A model generated the notes under the pieces. It saw only the letters and a program-made list of their open reading frames with translations. It was not told where the DNA came from and searched no databases. 64,000 nt of DNA from Fulvivirga maritima (GTDB taxonomy: Bacteria > Bacteroidota > Bacteroidia > Cytophagales > Cyclobacteriaceae), in NCBI RefSeq assembly GCF_021389955.1, contig NZ_CP089980.1, positions 2,661,001-2,725,000 of the forward strand. The letters are read 5' to 3'. Shown piece by piece: positions 34,588 to 43,997 of this stretch (positions are counted from its first letter, which is position 1; the number at the start of each line of letters is the position of its first letter). The translations under genes were made by a program, and so were the position numbers.

Positions 34588-34611
34588 GGCTGCTAATTTT
34601 AGCAGCCTTTT
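34588..34611 (+). terminator. Rho-independent terminator of azoR
   Basis: GGCTGCT and AGCAGCC form a 7-bp stem with a 6-nt AT loop (AATTTT) and TTTT tail, 33 bp after the stop, immediately before the convergent OmpA-family gene ends. Confidence 0.85.
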
Positions 34612-36639
34612 CTATTGTTCTTCGTTTTCCCTGTAGATCTGAAACTCCACCCTTCTGTTTAGATGTTTGTCCTCCTGGGTTACTTCCTTAACTATTGGTT
34701 GTGAACTTCCATAGCCTTTAGCCGAAATCCTAAATTCTTCTACTCCTCCAAAATTTACCAGATACTCTTTTATGATATCAGCTCGGTCTTGTGATAATTT
34801 CAGGTTGAAATCTTCCTTGCCATCAGAGTCTGTATGACCGTTTATGCGGAGGTAAAAGTCTGGGTTGTCTAGCATGAAATCAGCAATTTTATCTAAATCT
34901 CCATACATAGGAGTAGTTAAGTCTGCCTTGTTTTCTTCAAACTCCATAGATTGAAATTTGATTTTGCTGGATATAGGTCTTGTGGTTCTGTGCAGTTCCA
35001 TCTCCCCATCTAAATAGAAAATTTCTTCTATTCTGAAGAACTCTTCTCCTTGAATAATAAGCAGGTAGTTATTATTATTGATCAAATTGAACTCGAAGCT
35101 CCCATCTGGTCTTAAGAATTTTGGCGCCACCTCTATGCCGTTATCAAGGTCAATAATAGAAACAATTCCTTTGAACGGCTCTCCATTCTCTTCGTTAGTT
35201 AAAGAACCGGTTACTCTGGTAGTAGCTCCTGGCTGAGCTTCCATAGGCACCGGAAATGAATATAAGTCGAGGTTCAGCATATTATCCTTTACCGAACGAG
35301 CATAGTACAGTTTATCTGATTTTGAGTCTATAGTGAAGTAAAATTCACTGCCCGGCCCGTTAACTAACGGACCAATGTTTTGTGGTTCGGTCCAGTTATC
35401 TCCATCATAGTAGGACTTATAGATATCAAATTCTCCGAAATTAAGGTTTTGGCCATTGGAGCTAAAATAGAGAACGTGCTTTTTGAGATGAAAAAACGGA
35501 CTCACTTCAGAGTTTCTGGTGTTAATGATCGGTCCCATGTTTTTAGCCTTGCCCCATTTACCATTTTCATCTTTAGTGCTATAGTAAATATCAGAAAGAC
35601 CAAAGCCTCCTATTCTGTCGGAGGCAAAATAGAGTGTATCTTCGTTGTGAGAAAGAGAGGGATGCGAATCCCAGGTAATACTGTTGATGTCGGCTCCCAA
35701 GTTGGTAGCTACTCCCCATGTACTATCTTCTTCCAGGTGGCTAACAAAAAGGTCGCAGTCTCCGTAGGAATCCGGAGAATTACATCTGGCGAAAAACATG
35801 GTTTTACCATCTTTGCTTAAGGTGGCTGAGCCTTCATTGTATTGGGTGTTTAACTTTTTCAGTTCCGTAGCCTTATTCCATCCGTTGTATTCATAACGGG
35901 TCATAAAAAGATCTTCATCATTAACCGGATCTACTCCACGAAAGTGAGAATTTCTTTTAGAAGTGAATATTAATACATCATCATTAGAGCTCAGGGTAGG
36001 AGCATAATCTGATAAGTCTGAGTTTACTATGTCTCCCATATTAAGCAGTACGCTTCTAGGAGGAATCAGTGTGTCAACCTCTTTTCTATAGTCAACCAGC
36101 TCATAATAATACTTTAAAGGCACATAATAATCTTTCTCATTAGTAGTAAGAGAATCATAATAAGCCTCAATTTCATTAATATCAATATCTTCTCGGTGGT
36201 GTTTTAATACCAGCTTATAGAGTAATTGTGCCTCGTGCGTTCTACCTTGTATTTCTGTCAATTTGGCTAGCTGCCAGAGCCAGTAGGTGTCGCGGTAAAA
36301 GTTCATTACACCAAAGTTTTTCACATACGCTCTAAGGGCTGGGTATAGCTTTTCCCAATCTTTTTGAGCATGAAGTTTTTTTATGGTTTTTAGCTTGCTT
36401 TCATTATAATAATAAGGCACCTTGTTCACATTAGGGAAGTTAAACAGATCAGAGTCGCTAAATCTTGACACTGAGTCGTTAACATTTAATACACCCCCTG
36501 ATTTATGAACCTGGTTAAATGCAACACTATTAAAGAAGGTAATAATAATTATAATTAAACCTCCTCGATTCATCCACGTCAACCACCTCTTCTTTTTAGT
36601 GTTGAACCTAAGTTTGTTATAGGAAAGTAATTTTTTCAA
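34612..36639 (-). CDS. OmpA-family envelope protein with TPR, PD40 propeller and CRD (PorE-like architecture)
   Basis: A 675-residue exported protein. The signal segment is WMNRGGLIIIIITFFNSVAFNQ; the start is either 36639 or the ATG at 36573, the latter giving a more normal signal peptide. Then come a helical TPR-like region (about 60-190), a PD40/WD40-like propeller (about 205-460, repeats such as DTLYFASDRIGGFGLSDIYY), a carboxypeptidase-regulatory-like domain (about 480-545) and a C-terminal OmpA peptidoglycan-binding domain (INGHTDSDGKEDFNLKLS, RRVEFQIY). This domain order and length match PorE, which anchors the type IX secretion machine to peptidoglycan. It lacks the PorE lipobox cysteine, and Bacteroidota have many paralogues, so the PorE role is tentative. 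Confidence 0.82.
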   Translation of the reverse strand: MKKLLSYNKLRFNTKKKRWLTWMNRGGLIIIIITFFNSVAFNQVHKSGGVLNVNDSVSRFSDSDLFNFPNVNKVPYYYNESKLKTIKKLHAQKDWEKLYPALRAYVKNFGVMNFYRDTYWLWQLAKLTEIQGRTHEAQLLYKLVLKHHREDIDINEIEAYYDSLTTNEKDYYVPLKYYYELVDYRKEVDTLIPPRSVLLNMGDIVNSDLSDYAPTLSSNDDVLIFTSKRNSHFRGVDPVNDEDLFMTRYEYNGWNKATELKKLNTQYNEGSATLSKDGKTMFFARCNSPDSYGDCDLFVSHLEEDSTWGVATNLGADINSITWDSHPSLSHNEDTLYFASDRIGGFGLSDIYYSTKDENGKWGKAKNMGPIINTRNSEVSPFFHLKKHVLYFSSNGQNLNFGEFDIYKSYYDGDNWTEPQNIGPLVNGPGSEFYFTIDSKSDKLYYARSVKDNMLNLDLYSFPVPMEAQPGATTRVTGSLTNEENGEPFKGIVSIIDLDNGIEVAPKFLRPDGSFEFNLINNNNYLLIIQGEEFFRIEEIFYLDGEMELHRTTRPISSKIKFQSMEFEENKADLTTPMYGDLDKIADFMLDNPDFYLRINGHTDSDGKEDFNLKLSQDRADIIKEYLVNFGGVEEFRISAKGYGSSQPIVKEVTQEDKHLNRRVEFQIYRENEEQ

Positions 36640-36670
36640 ATGAGTTTAAAAAATGTTTTTTGGCATAGCT

Positions 36671-36691
36671 ATTGACCTTTACTTGGTCAAT
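36671..36691. promoter_or_regulatory. Palindromic operator-like site overlapping the lon promoter
   Basis: ATTGACC-N7-GGTCAAT is a perfect 7+7 bp inverted repeat in the divergent region between the OmpA-family gene and lon. Its right arm contains the TTG (36683-36685) that lies 17 nt before GAAATTTG (36703-36710), a -7 box with one mismatch to TAnnTTTG. A bound dimer would therefore cover the lon -33 element. It is not a CIRCE element. Confidence 0.5.
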
Positions 36692-36759
36692 CCGAAATTT
36701 AGGAAATTTGTATTAATAATGTGTCATTATGGCATATTAAAGTATTTAAGACAACATAT

Positions 36760-39222
36760 ATGTTCAATAAATTGTTTTTTTCAGATCTAGTGCAGGACGA
36801 CTCAGAAGACTTAATACAACTTATTAATCCAGAGGAAAGTTCAAAAGAGGATCTGGATAACCTACCTGAGGAGGTATCTATACTACCCATAAGGAATACT
36901 GTGCTATTTCCCGGAGTAGTAATTCCTATCACCGTAGGAAGGAAAAAATCAATCAAACTGGTAAAGGATGCTTATCAGGGAGATAGGTTTATAGGAGTTG
37001 TAGCGCAAAAGAATATAAATACTGAAGATCCTGCCATAGATGATATATATCAGATAGGTACTGTAGCTAAGATTATCAAAATGCTGGTATTGCCTGATGG
37101 TAATACTACCATAATTATTCAAGGTAAAAGCAGGTTCTCTATTAAGGAGATAAAGCAGGAAGAGCCTTATATTACTGCAGGGATAGAGCTTTTAACCAGC
37201 ACTTATCCTAAAGATGATGAGAAAGAGATAAAGGCTATTATTCAATCATTAAAAGATGCTGCTTCAAAAATATTAAAGCTTAATCCTGAGATACCGCAAG
37301 AGGCTCAAATGGCCTTAGATAATATTCATGATTTAGGCTTTCTTACGCACTTCCTTTCATCTAACCTTAATGCCGAAGTAGCTGATAAGCAAAAGCTTTT
37401 AGAAATTAACGACGGCAGTGAAAGAGCTACTCTACTACTTCAGTATATGCTGAAAGAAATTCAGCTTTTGGAACTGAAATATGATATTCAGAAAAAAGTA
37501 CATACTGATATAGATCAGCAGCAAAGAGATTATTATCTCAGACAGCAGATCAAGGTGCTTCAAGATGAGCTGGGGCATGATGGACCAGATCAGGAAGTGG
37601 AGGCTTTGCGTAAGCGGGGAGAAGAAAAGAACTGGCCTGATGAAGTAGCTACGCATTTCAATAAGGAGCTGGATAAGATCTTAAGAATGAATCCAGCGGC
37701 AGCAGAATATCCGGTGGCCATGAATTACGTGGAGCTGATGCTGGACCTGCCTTGGAATGAGTTTACTGAGGATGATTTTGATCTTAAGCGTGCTAAGAAA
37801 ATTCTGGACAAAGATCACTTTGGAATGGAAAAAGTGAAGGACAGAATTATAGAATACCTGGCAGTGCTTAAGTTAAAGCAAGATATGAAAGGCCCTATTT
37901 TATGTCTTTATGGCCCTCCAGGAGTAGGTAAAACCTCTTTAGGTAGATCTATAGCCAAAGCCCTAAAAAGGAAATATGTCAGAATGTCACTTGGTGGTGT
38001 GCATGATGAGGCCGAAATAAGAGGTCATAGAAAAACCTATGTAGGAGCGCTTCCAGGTAAGATTATTCAGAATTTAAAAAAGGCCAAATCTTCAAATCCA
38101 GTATTTATTTTGGATGAAATAGATAAGGTAAGTTCAGATTTTAGAGGAGACCCTGCCTCTGCTTTGCTAGAGGTGCTTGATCCTGAGCAGAATAGTGAAT
38201 TTGTAGATAACTACCTGGAACTGGAGTATGACCTCTCTAAAGTATTATTTATAGCTACGGCTAATTCTTTGGAAACTATCCATCCGGCACTTAGAGATAG
38301 AATGGAGATCATAGAGATTTCAGGATATACTCAGGAAGAGAAAGTGGAGATAGCTAAAAAGCACCTTATTCCTAAGCAGAAAAAGGAACATGGGTTGAAG
38401 TCTAAAGATGCTACCTTCCAGAAAAAGGCTATTGAAAAAGTAATAGAAGGGTATACCAGAGAATCCGGAGTGAGAAGTCTTGAAAGGACATTAGGCTCTG
38501 TGGTTAGAAACGTAGCTAAATCAATAGCTATGGATGAGGAGTATAACCAAACTATAACTGCTGAGGAAGTGGTGAAAGTTTTAGGTGGAGAAAGATTTGA
38601 CAAGGAGCTTTATCAGGGCAATGATATCGCCGGTGTGGTTACAGGTTTAGCCTGGACCCAAGTAGGTGGAGAGATTTTATTTATAGAATCGAGCCTTAGT
38701 AAAGGAAAGGGCAAGTTAACCCTCTCAGGACAATTAGGCGATGTAATGAAAGAATCGGCTATGGCCGCTGTTTCATATTTAAGAGCCAATGCTGAGTCCT
38801 TGGGGATAGATCATCGTGCTTTTGATCAATATGATCTGCATGTGCACGTGCCCGCCGGAGCAGTGCCTAAAGATGGCCCTTCTGCCGGTATTACTATGCT
38901 TACTTCTTTGGCTTCTATTTATACTCAGAGAAAGGTGAAAGATAAGCTGGCTATGACCGGAGAGATCACTTTAAGAGGTAAAGTATTGCCCGTAGGAGGA
39001 ATTAAAGAAAAAATCCTGGCGGCTAAAAGGGCTGGAATTAAGGAGATAATTCTATCGGAAAGAAATAAACGTGATATTGAGGAGATCGATGACCGATACA
39101 TTAAAGACCTTAAAATAAATTATGTAAGTAATATTGGCGAGGTGTTAAATATCGCCTTATTGAAAGAGAAGGTGAAGGGCCCGATGAAGTTTAGTTTTGC
39201 CGATCCGGCTAATAAGGAATAA
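36760..39222 (+). CDS. lon: ATP-dependent protease Lon
   Basis: An 820-residue Lon from the ATG at 36760; the GTG at 36721 would add 13 residues and lies too close to the promoter. The N-terminal substrate domain (EVSILPIRNTVLFPGVVIPI) is followed by a coiled-coil, the AAA+ domain with Walker A GPPGVGKT (385-392) and Walker B VFILDEIDKV, and the protease domain with the Ser-Lys dyad: Ser708 in PKDGPSAGITM and Lys751 in GGIKEKILAAKR. It degrades damaged and regulatory proteins in the cytoplasm. The next gene (porQ-like) starts 23 bp after its stop, so lon-porQ-hslU looks like one operon. Confidence 0.98.
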   Translation: MFNKLFFSDLVQDDSEDLIQLINPEESSKEDLDNLPEEVSILPIRNTVLFPGVVIPITVGRKKSIKLVKDAYQGDRFIGVVAQKNINTEDPAIDDIYQIGTVAKIIKMLVLPDGNTTIIIQGKSRFSIKEIKQEEPYITAGIELLTSTYPKDDEKEIKAIIQSLKDAASKILKLNPEIPQEAQMALDNIHDLGFLTHFLSSNLNAEVADKQKLLEINDGSERATLLLQYMLKEIQLLELKYDIQKKVHTDIDQQQRDYYLRQQIKVLQDELGHDGPDQEVEALRKRGEEKNWPDEVATHFNKELDKILRMNPAAAEYPVAMNYVELMLDLPWNEFTEDDFDLKRAKKILDKDHFGMEKVKDRIIEYLAVLKLKQDMKGPILCLYGPPGVGKTSLGRSIAKALKRKYVRMSLGGVHDEAEIRGHRKTYVGALPGKIIQNLKKAKSSNPVFILDEIDKVSSDFRGDPASALLEVLDPEQNSEFVDNYLELEYDLSKVLFIATANSLETIHPALRDRMEIIEISGYTQEEKVEIAKKHLIPKQKKEHGLKSKDATFQKKAIEKVIEGYTRESGVRSLERTLGSVVRNVAKSIAMDEEYNQTITAEEVVKVLGGERFDKELYQGNDIAGVVTGLAWTQVGGEILFIESSLSKGKGKLTLSGQLGDVMKESAMAAVSYLRANAESLGIDHRAFDQYDLHVHVPAGAVPKDGPSAGITMLTSLASIYTQRKVKDKLAMTGEITLRGKVLPVGGIKEKILAAKRAGIKEIILSERNKRDIEEIDDRYIKDLKINYVSNIGEVLNIALLKEKVKGPMKFSFADPANKE

Positions 39223-39245
39223 GTTTGAGCTTCATTGGAGCATTT

Positions 39246-40253
39246 ATGAACAAAATCATAATCATAGCCGGCCTTCTGTTTACCTGCCTTACTACGTACG
39301 GACAGGTGGGAGGCCGGCGTTCTTTTGAGTTTATGAATGTTCCTTCATCAGCCAGAGCAGCGGGACTTGGAGGAGTAAATGTTTCTCTTTATAATGAAGA
39401 TATTAACCTGCTATATAATAACCCTGCGGCAGTAGGAGACAGCTTGGGTGGGTATGTTTCGTTTAATTATCTCTCTTATTTTGCTGATGTTAATGCCGTT
39501 TCCTTCGTTTATAAGCATGATTTTGACAAGTGGGGTAGTTGGTATATAGGAACTCATCATTTAGGATATGGTGACATAGATAGTTATGATGATACTGGTG
39601 CCGCTTTAGGAGATTTTAGTGCAGGAGAAACTGTATTTTATATTGGCAAGAGCCATCAGATAGGTAGTTTTACTATGGGAGCCACCTTAAAATACATTAA
39701 TTCAAGCATAGATGCTTACAGTGCTAATGCGCTGGCTATGGATTTAGGGGGTGTATTTAAACATCCTACATTAAACCTTACAGCTGGTCTGGTGTTTAAA
39801 AATATTGGCGTAGTGTTTAGCGACTATACGGAAACCGCAGATAGCAGACTGCCTTTTGATTTGCAGGCTGGTGTGAGTTTTAAGCCGGAGCATATGCCTT
39901 TCAGATTTTCTTTTACAGGTTATAACCTGGCCAGAGAAAATGACATTTATTACGGAGGAGCGGATGAAGATGCGCCGGGAACCTTCGATAAAGTTTTTAG
40001 ACATGTGGTAGTAGGAGCAGAATTACTGATTAGTAAAAACTTGAACTTCAGGTTTGGGTATAACCATTTAATCAGAGAGGAGCTTAAGTTGGAAGACGGA
40101 GCGCATGGAGCGGGCTTTTCTTATGGTCTTATGTTTAGAATCAAGGCCTTTGAATTTGCCTATAGCCGGGGAGGCTATCATGCGGCAGGAGCTTCTAATA
40201 GTTTTACAATTACTGCCAATACAAATTTATTTTTAAGAAAAGGAAAAATTTAG
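39246..40253 (+). CDS. porQ: Type IX secretion system protein PorQ-like
   Basis: A 335-residue outer membrane protein from the ATG at 39246 (signal peptide [20 protein letters not shown]); an ATG-like start at 39225 adds seven residues. The mature N-terminus [28 protein letters not shown]...NPAAVGDS is the PorQ/PorV-family signature, and the rest is a beta-barrel of the FadL type ending [11 protein letters not shown]. PorQ sits in the outer membrane and takes part in release of type IX cargo, probably with the PorV/PorU/PorZ attachment complex. It lies between lon and hslU with gaps of 23 and 2 bp. PorV-like paralogues exist, so the letter assignment is probable, not certain. Confidence 0.78.
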   Translation: MNKIIIIAGLLFTCLTTYGQVGGRRSFEFMNVPSSARAAGLGGVNVSLYNEDINLLYNNPAAVGDSLGGYVSFNYLSYFADVNAVSFVYKHDFDKWGSWYIGTHHLGYGDIDSYDDTGAALGDFSAGETVFYIGKSHQIGSFTMGATLKYINSSIDAYSANALAMDLGGVFKHPTLNLTAGLVFKNIGVVFSDYTETADSRLPFDLQAGVSFKPEHMPFRFSFTGYNLARENDIYYGGADEDAPGTFDKVFRHVVVGAELLISKNLNFRFGYNHLIREELKLEDGAHGAGFSYGLMFRIKAFEFAYSRGGYHAAGASNSFTITANTNLFLRKGKI

Positions 40254-40255
40254 AT

Positions 40256-41668
40256 ATGATAAATCAGGAAACATATTTCACCCCCAGGCAGATAGTGGAA
40301 GAGCTTGATAAATACATTATCGGGCAAAAAGATGCCAAAAGAAACGTAGCCATAGCCCTGCGAAACAGATGGAGGCGTATGAACGTGAAGAGTGAAATGC
40401 AAGGTGAAATTGTGCCTAATAATATATTAATGATAGGCGCTACAGGAGTGGGTAAAACCGAGATAGCCCGTAGGTTAGCTAAAATTGCCAACGCTCCTTT
40501 TACCAAAGTAGAAGCCTCCAAATTTACTGAGGTAGGTTATGTAGGTCGTGACGTGGAGAGCATGGTGAGAGATTTGGTGGAGCAGTCAGTAAACCTTGTA
40601 AAAGCAGAGAAGAAGGAAGAGGTAAAGGTAAAAGCTGAGCAAATTGTAGAAGATATTATTCTTGATGCTTTAATTCCTCCTATTAAGGGAGATAATGGAG
40701 CGGCTAAAAACCCAGCTTCTACTGAGACTGTAACTGGTGAGCTGCCAGTAACTGATGGTGAGCTTAACGAAAGAACCAGAGAGCGTTTCAGAGAGAAAAT
40801 CAGAAATGGTGAGTTGGAAGACCGTAAGATTGATATCAACGTGAAGAAACCAGCTAACCCTGGTGTAGGAATGATTGGTGGAGGTATGATGGATGAATCA
40901 TCTATGATCAATCTGCAGGAGATGATTAGCGGCATGATGCCTAAAAAGAGCAAGAAGCGTAAAGTGACTATCTCTGAGGCCAGAAAGATCCTCGTAGAGG
41001 AAGAATCAGCCAAGCTAATAGACATGGATGAGGTAAAAGACCTGGCAATACAGAAGGCTGAAAACACAGGAATCATCTTTGTGGATGAAATTGATAAAAT
41101 TGCTGCCGGAGGGTCAGGTAAAAAAGGCGGCGGAGGCCCGGATGTAAGTAGAGAAGGTGTGCAGAGAGACCTTTTGCCTATTGTGGAAGGAAGCACCGTA
41201 AACACAAAATATGGATTGATAAAAACAGATCATATCCTGTTTATTGCTGCCGGAGCTTTTCATGTGGCTAAGCCTTCAGATCTTATTCCAGAGCTTCAGG
41301 GTAGGTTCCCTATCAGAGTGGAGCTGGATAACCTCACTAAAGAAGACTTCTATCATATTTTGAAAGAGCCTAAAAATGCTTTGACAAAACAATATGAAGC
41401 ATTGCTGGATTCTGAAAACGTAGTGCTTACCTTCCAGGAAGAAGCGTTAGAAGAAATTGCAGAAAAGGCCTTCCAGATTAATGCTGAGGTTGAAAATATA
41501 GGAGCAAGAAGATTGCACACTGTAATGAGTCAGCTATTAAATGAGTTTTTATTTGATGTGCCTGATAAAATTGGTCCTAATGCTAATATTGTTATTACCA
41601 GAGAAATGGTTCAGGATAAACTAGCCGGACTAATTACTAACAAAGACTTAAGCGAATTTATATTGTAA
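40256..41668 (+). CDS. hslU: ATP-dependent protease ATPase subunit HslU
   Basis: A 470-residue AAA+ unfoldase: [34 protein letters not shown] at the start, Walker [10 protein letters not shown] (61-69), the GYVGRD pore loop, the intermediate domain (about 110-240, glycine/methionine-rich in the middle: [14 protein letters not shown]), Walker [12 protein letters not shown], and a C-terminus ending FIL for docking into HslV. It feeds unfolded substrates into the HslV peptidase. HslV is normally encoded beside it, but neither neighbour is hslV. It follows the porQ-like gene with 2 bp between them. Confidence 0.97.
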   Translation: MINQETYFTPRQIVEELDKYIIGQKDAKRNVAIALRNRWRRMNVKSEMQGEIVPNNILMIGATGVGKTEIARRLAKIANAPFTKVEASKFTEVGYVGRDVESMVRDLVEQSVNLVKAEKKEEVKVKAEQIVEDIILDALIPPIKGDNGAAKNPASTETVTGELPVTDGELNERTRERFREKIRNGELEDRKIDINVKKPANPGVGMIGGGMMDESSMINLQEMISGMMPKKSKKRKVTISEARKILVEEESAKLIDMDEVKDLAIQKAENTGIIFVDEIDKIAAGGSGKKGGGGPDVSREGVQRDLLPIVEGSTVNTKYGLIKTDHILFIAAGAFHVAKPSDLIPELQGRFPIRVELDNLTKEDFYHILKEPKNALTKQYEALLDSENVVLTFQEEALEEIAEKAFQINAEVENIGARRLHTVMSQLLNEFLFDVPDKIGPNANIVITREMVQDKLAGLITNKDLSEFIL

Positions 41669-41686
41669 TACGAGTTTGCTAACATT

Positions 41687-41724
41687 AAAAAAGGCTATTG
41701 CAGAGGTTTTGCGATAGCCTTTTT
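41687..41724 (+). terminator. Rho-independent terminator of the lon-porQ-hslU operon
   Basis: AAAAGGCTAT and ATAGCCTTTT form the main stem (extended by GC/TG pairs), loop near GAGGTT, followed by a T tract. It ends 22 bp before the convergent CDF gene and lies 18 bp after hslU. Confidence 0.9.
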
Positions 41725-41745
41725 GGTTTTATTGATTGCGGTTGG

Positions 41746-42648
41746 TTAGCAATGTTCCAATGCACATGGCTCTTGTACAGTTTCAAACTCAAGGGTGGCA
41801 TGGTTAACGTGCAGCTCATCCAGCAAGCTTCTCACCTTGCTTTTAATATCAGCAAGTTCTTCTATGCTTTTGCTGGAGTTGACTACCAGGTGAGCACTAA
41901 AGATATTGTATTCTCCATCTAGCGTCCATAAGTGGCAGTCGTGTACTTCATTAATGTCTGGAAGCTCTTCTATTTTGGCTTTTATTTTGTCGATCTCTAA
42001 GTGTCTGGGGGTTCCTTGTAAAATAATGGTGAAGCTTTTCTTTAAGTTTTTAAATACATTGAAAAGTATAAAAGCAGATATACCTAAAGAAAGCAATGGG
42101 TCTATTATTGGTGCATCTACAAAATGCATCACTATGGCCCCAATGAGTACCGCTACCCAACCGAGCACATCTTCTAAAAGATGAAGAGAAACTACTTCTT
42201 CATTAAGAGAACTTCCTTTTCTAAGTCTGAGTACTGCAGCTCCGTTAATAAGTATTCCTACTACAGCCAGCCCGATCATTCCCTTAGTTTCAGGTTGTTC
42301 AGGATTGAAAATACGGGGAATAGCTTCGTATATGATGAATATAGAGCCTGAGAAAAGAATTATTGAGTTGATAATAGCTCCCAGGAGTGAAAATCGCTTA
42401 TAGCCATAAGAGAATGTTTTATCCCGGCCTTTACCGGAAAGGTTTTGAAAATACCATGAGAGTCCTAAGCTTAGGCTGTCACCCAGATCATGAAGCGCAT
42501 CAGATAGAATAGCGATGCTGTTAGTGAGGATGCCGCCTACAATTTCAATAATAGTAAAGCCTAGGTTTAGAAAAAAGGCTACTTTAATATTGCCCGAACC
42601 ATGATGGTGATGGTGCCCGTGATGATGATGTGAGTGATCGTGTGCCAT
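41746..42648 (-). CDS. Cation diffusion facilitator family metal exporter
   Basis: A 300-residue CDF protein with a histidine-rich N-terminus (12 His in the first 16 residues), six membrane helices, and a C-terminal cytoplasmic domain (about 210-285). The metal site is of the HD-HD type: His-Asp-Leu-Gly-Asp in helix 2 (SDALHDLGD) and His-x3-Asp in helix 5 (HLLEDVLGW), which fits Zn/Co export against protons. It ends with a Cys/His tail (EPCALEHC), which may also bind metal. It is a single-gene unit; its -7 box is at 42675-42682. Confidence 0.92.
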   Translation of the reverse strand: MAHDHSHHHHGHHHHHGSGNIKVAFFLNLGFTIIEIVGGILTNSIAILSDALHDLGDSLSLGLSWYFQNLSGKGRDKTFSYGYKRFSLLGAIINSIILFSGSIFIIYEAIPRIFNPEQPETKGMIGLAVVGILINGAAVLRLRKGSSLNEEVVSLHLLEDVLGWVAVLIGAIVMHFVDAPIIDPLLSLGISAFILFNVFKNLKKSFTIILQGTPRHLEIDKIKAKIEELPDINEVHDCHLWTLDGEYNIFSAHLVVNSSKSIEELADIKSKVRSLLDELHVNHATLEFETVQEPCALEHC

Positions 42649-42674
42649 AATTTTACAGCCTTAAAGGTACAAAG

Positions 42675-42682
42675 CAAATATA
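42675..42682 (-). promoter_or_regulatory. -7 box for the CDF exporter
   Basis: TATATTTG on the minus strand fits TAnnTTTG, 26 nt upstream of the ATG at 42648. Confidence 0.5.
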
Positions 42683-42773
42683 AGCTATGCCAGCTGATAC
42701 CTATTCCATTCTTGTGGTAAGATGCAGTGCTTTTTGTTTATATTTATGCCGCATTAATAACAAACCATGCCCG

Positions 42774-43997
42774 ATGAAATATTTCCTGACTTCATTATTC
42801 GCATTTTATATTACTTTTTCAATAGCTCAATATCCAAATGTGGAGCTGCCAGCGCAGAAAAGTCTTACTGAACCTGACGTAGCCATTAGCCTGAAAAGAG
42901 AAAACAATATGGTGATATCCTCTTCACAAGGGGAAATGTTTTACTCTAATGATGCTGGTGCTACCTGGAACACGTCTTCTTTGGGTTTAACGGCTGAAGG
43001 GGTAACGGTAATTTCTGATAATAAAGGAGTGTTTTATGCTTTTGCCTCTAAAGGAGATGAAATAATAGGATTTAAATCTAAAGATGATGGCGCCACCTGG
43101 GAGGAAGAAGGCAGGCAGTCAATTCCTAATTTAGTGAATTATCAGGTAGTTAATAATGTGAATAACGGCAGTTTAGGTTTCACTTACGTGGAAAAATCTG
43201 AAAAGGATGGCTGTACTAATACCGTTTATTACTCTGATTTAAATGGAGGTAAAAAATGGGGTAAGCCAGAAAAGGTGACAGAGAGCCCATGTGGTGAGCA
43301 GTATATTACGGGTAGTTCTGTAGGTTTTAGTCCAGATGATCGTATGTATGTATCCTGGCTCAATACAGAGTTAGGCATATGGATGGACAGAAGCTATGAT
43401 AAAGGCAAAACATGGCTGCGAAAAGATATTAAGGTTACTGATTATTTCGCTGGAGATTCATTAGCAGTAGCTGGGCTGCAAAACTACAAAACAGTGCCTC
43501 AGCTTATCCTGGATGTTACAGCTACTCAATACCGTGGTGGTTTATATGTCACTTGGAATGATGAGAGACCCACCGCTGGGAACAACGTGTATTTCATTTC
43601 ATCAAGAAACAATGGAGATTATTGGAATACCATCGGCCAGGTAAATACTGAAGGAGAGGGAGCTCATTTTATGCCTGTTATGGCTCAGGATCATGAGGTA
43701 GGCGTGATTTATATTGTGTACTATCAACGGGAGAGTAAAGAGAGTATGGCTACCGATGTGATTATGGCTTATTCTATTGATGGCGGTAGCAGTTTTGTGA
43801 ATAAAAAGCTTACCAATGAGCCTTTTGAAATGGATCCAAATCTTAGTGCAGGACTTTCACTGAAAGCTCATAACGGAAATATTGTAGCCGCATGGACTCA
43901 ACATGCTAATGGCCAAGCTACCCTCGTTACTTCTATGGTCACTCAAAAGCAGCTTGTGCCAGAATTGAAAACGCCGCAAGGCAAAAAGAAGAAGTGA
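42774..43997 (+). CDS. Secreted BNR/Asp-box repeat protein (sialidase-like propeller)
   Basis: A 407-residue protein from the ATG at 42774 (signal peptide MKYFLTSLFAFYITFSIAQ). It carries five Asp-box/BNR motifs: SNDAGATW, SKDDGATW, SYDKGKTW, SRNNGDYW and SIDGGSSF, spaced as in a six-bladed propeller. Sialidases use this fold, but I cannot find the arginine triad with confidence, so it may be a binding or scaffold protein. It has no type IX C-terminal domain; the C-terminus is a basic tail (TPQGKKKK). Its stop codon is directly next to the end of the convergent aminotransferase gene. Confidence 0.82.
   Translation: MKYFLTSLFAFYITFSIAQYPNVELPAQKSLTEPDVAISLKRENNMVISSSQGEMFYSNDAGATWNTSSLGLTAEGVTVISDNKGVFYAFASKGDEIIGFKSKDDGATWEEEGRQSIPNLVNYQVVNNVNNGSLGFTYVEKSEKDGCTNTVYYSDLNGGKKWGKPEKVTESPCGEQYITGSSVGFSPDDRMYVSWLNTELGIWMDRSYDKGKTWLRKDIKVTDYFAGDSLAVAGLQNYKTVPQLILDVTATQYRGGLYVTWNDERPTAGNNVYFISSRNNGDYWNTIGQVNTEGEGAHFMPVMAQDHEVGVIYIVYYQRESKESMATDVIMAYSIDGGSSFVNKKLTNEPFEMDPNLSAGLSLKAHNGNIVAAWTQHANGQATLVTSMVTQKQLVPELKTPQGKKKK

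Noticed and set aside
36660-36675. TTGGCAT...GA resembling a sigma-54 promoter upstream of lon
   Set aside because: GG and the -12 dinucleotide (GA instead of GC) do not match; the -33/-7 elements explain the region better.
40537-41205. A 222-codon open frame on the minus strand opposite hslU
   Set aside because: It is Ser/Pro/Ile-rich low-complexity translation typical of the antisense of a conserved gene; hslU on the plus strand is certain.
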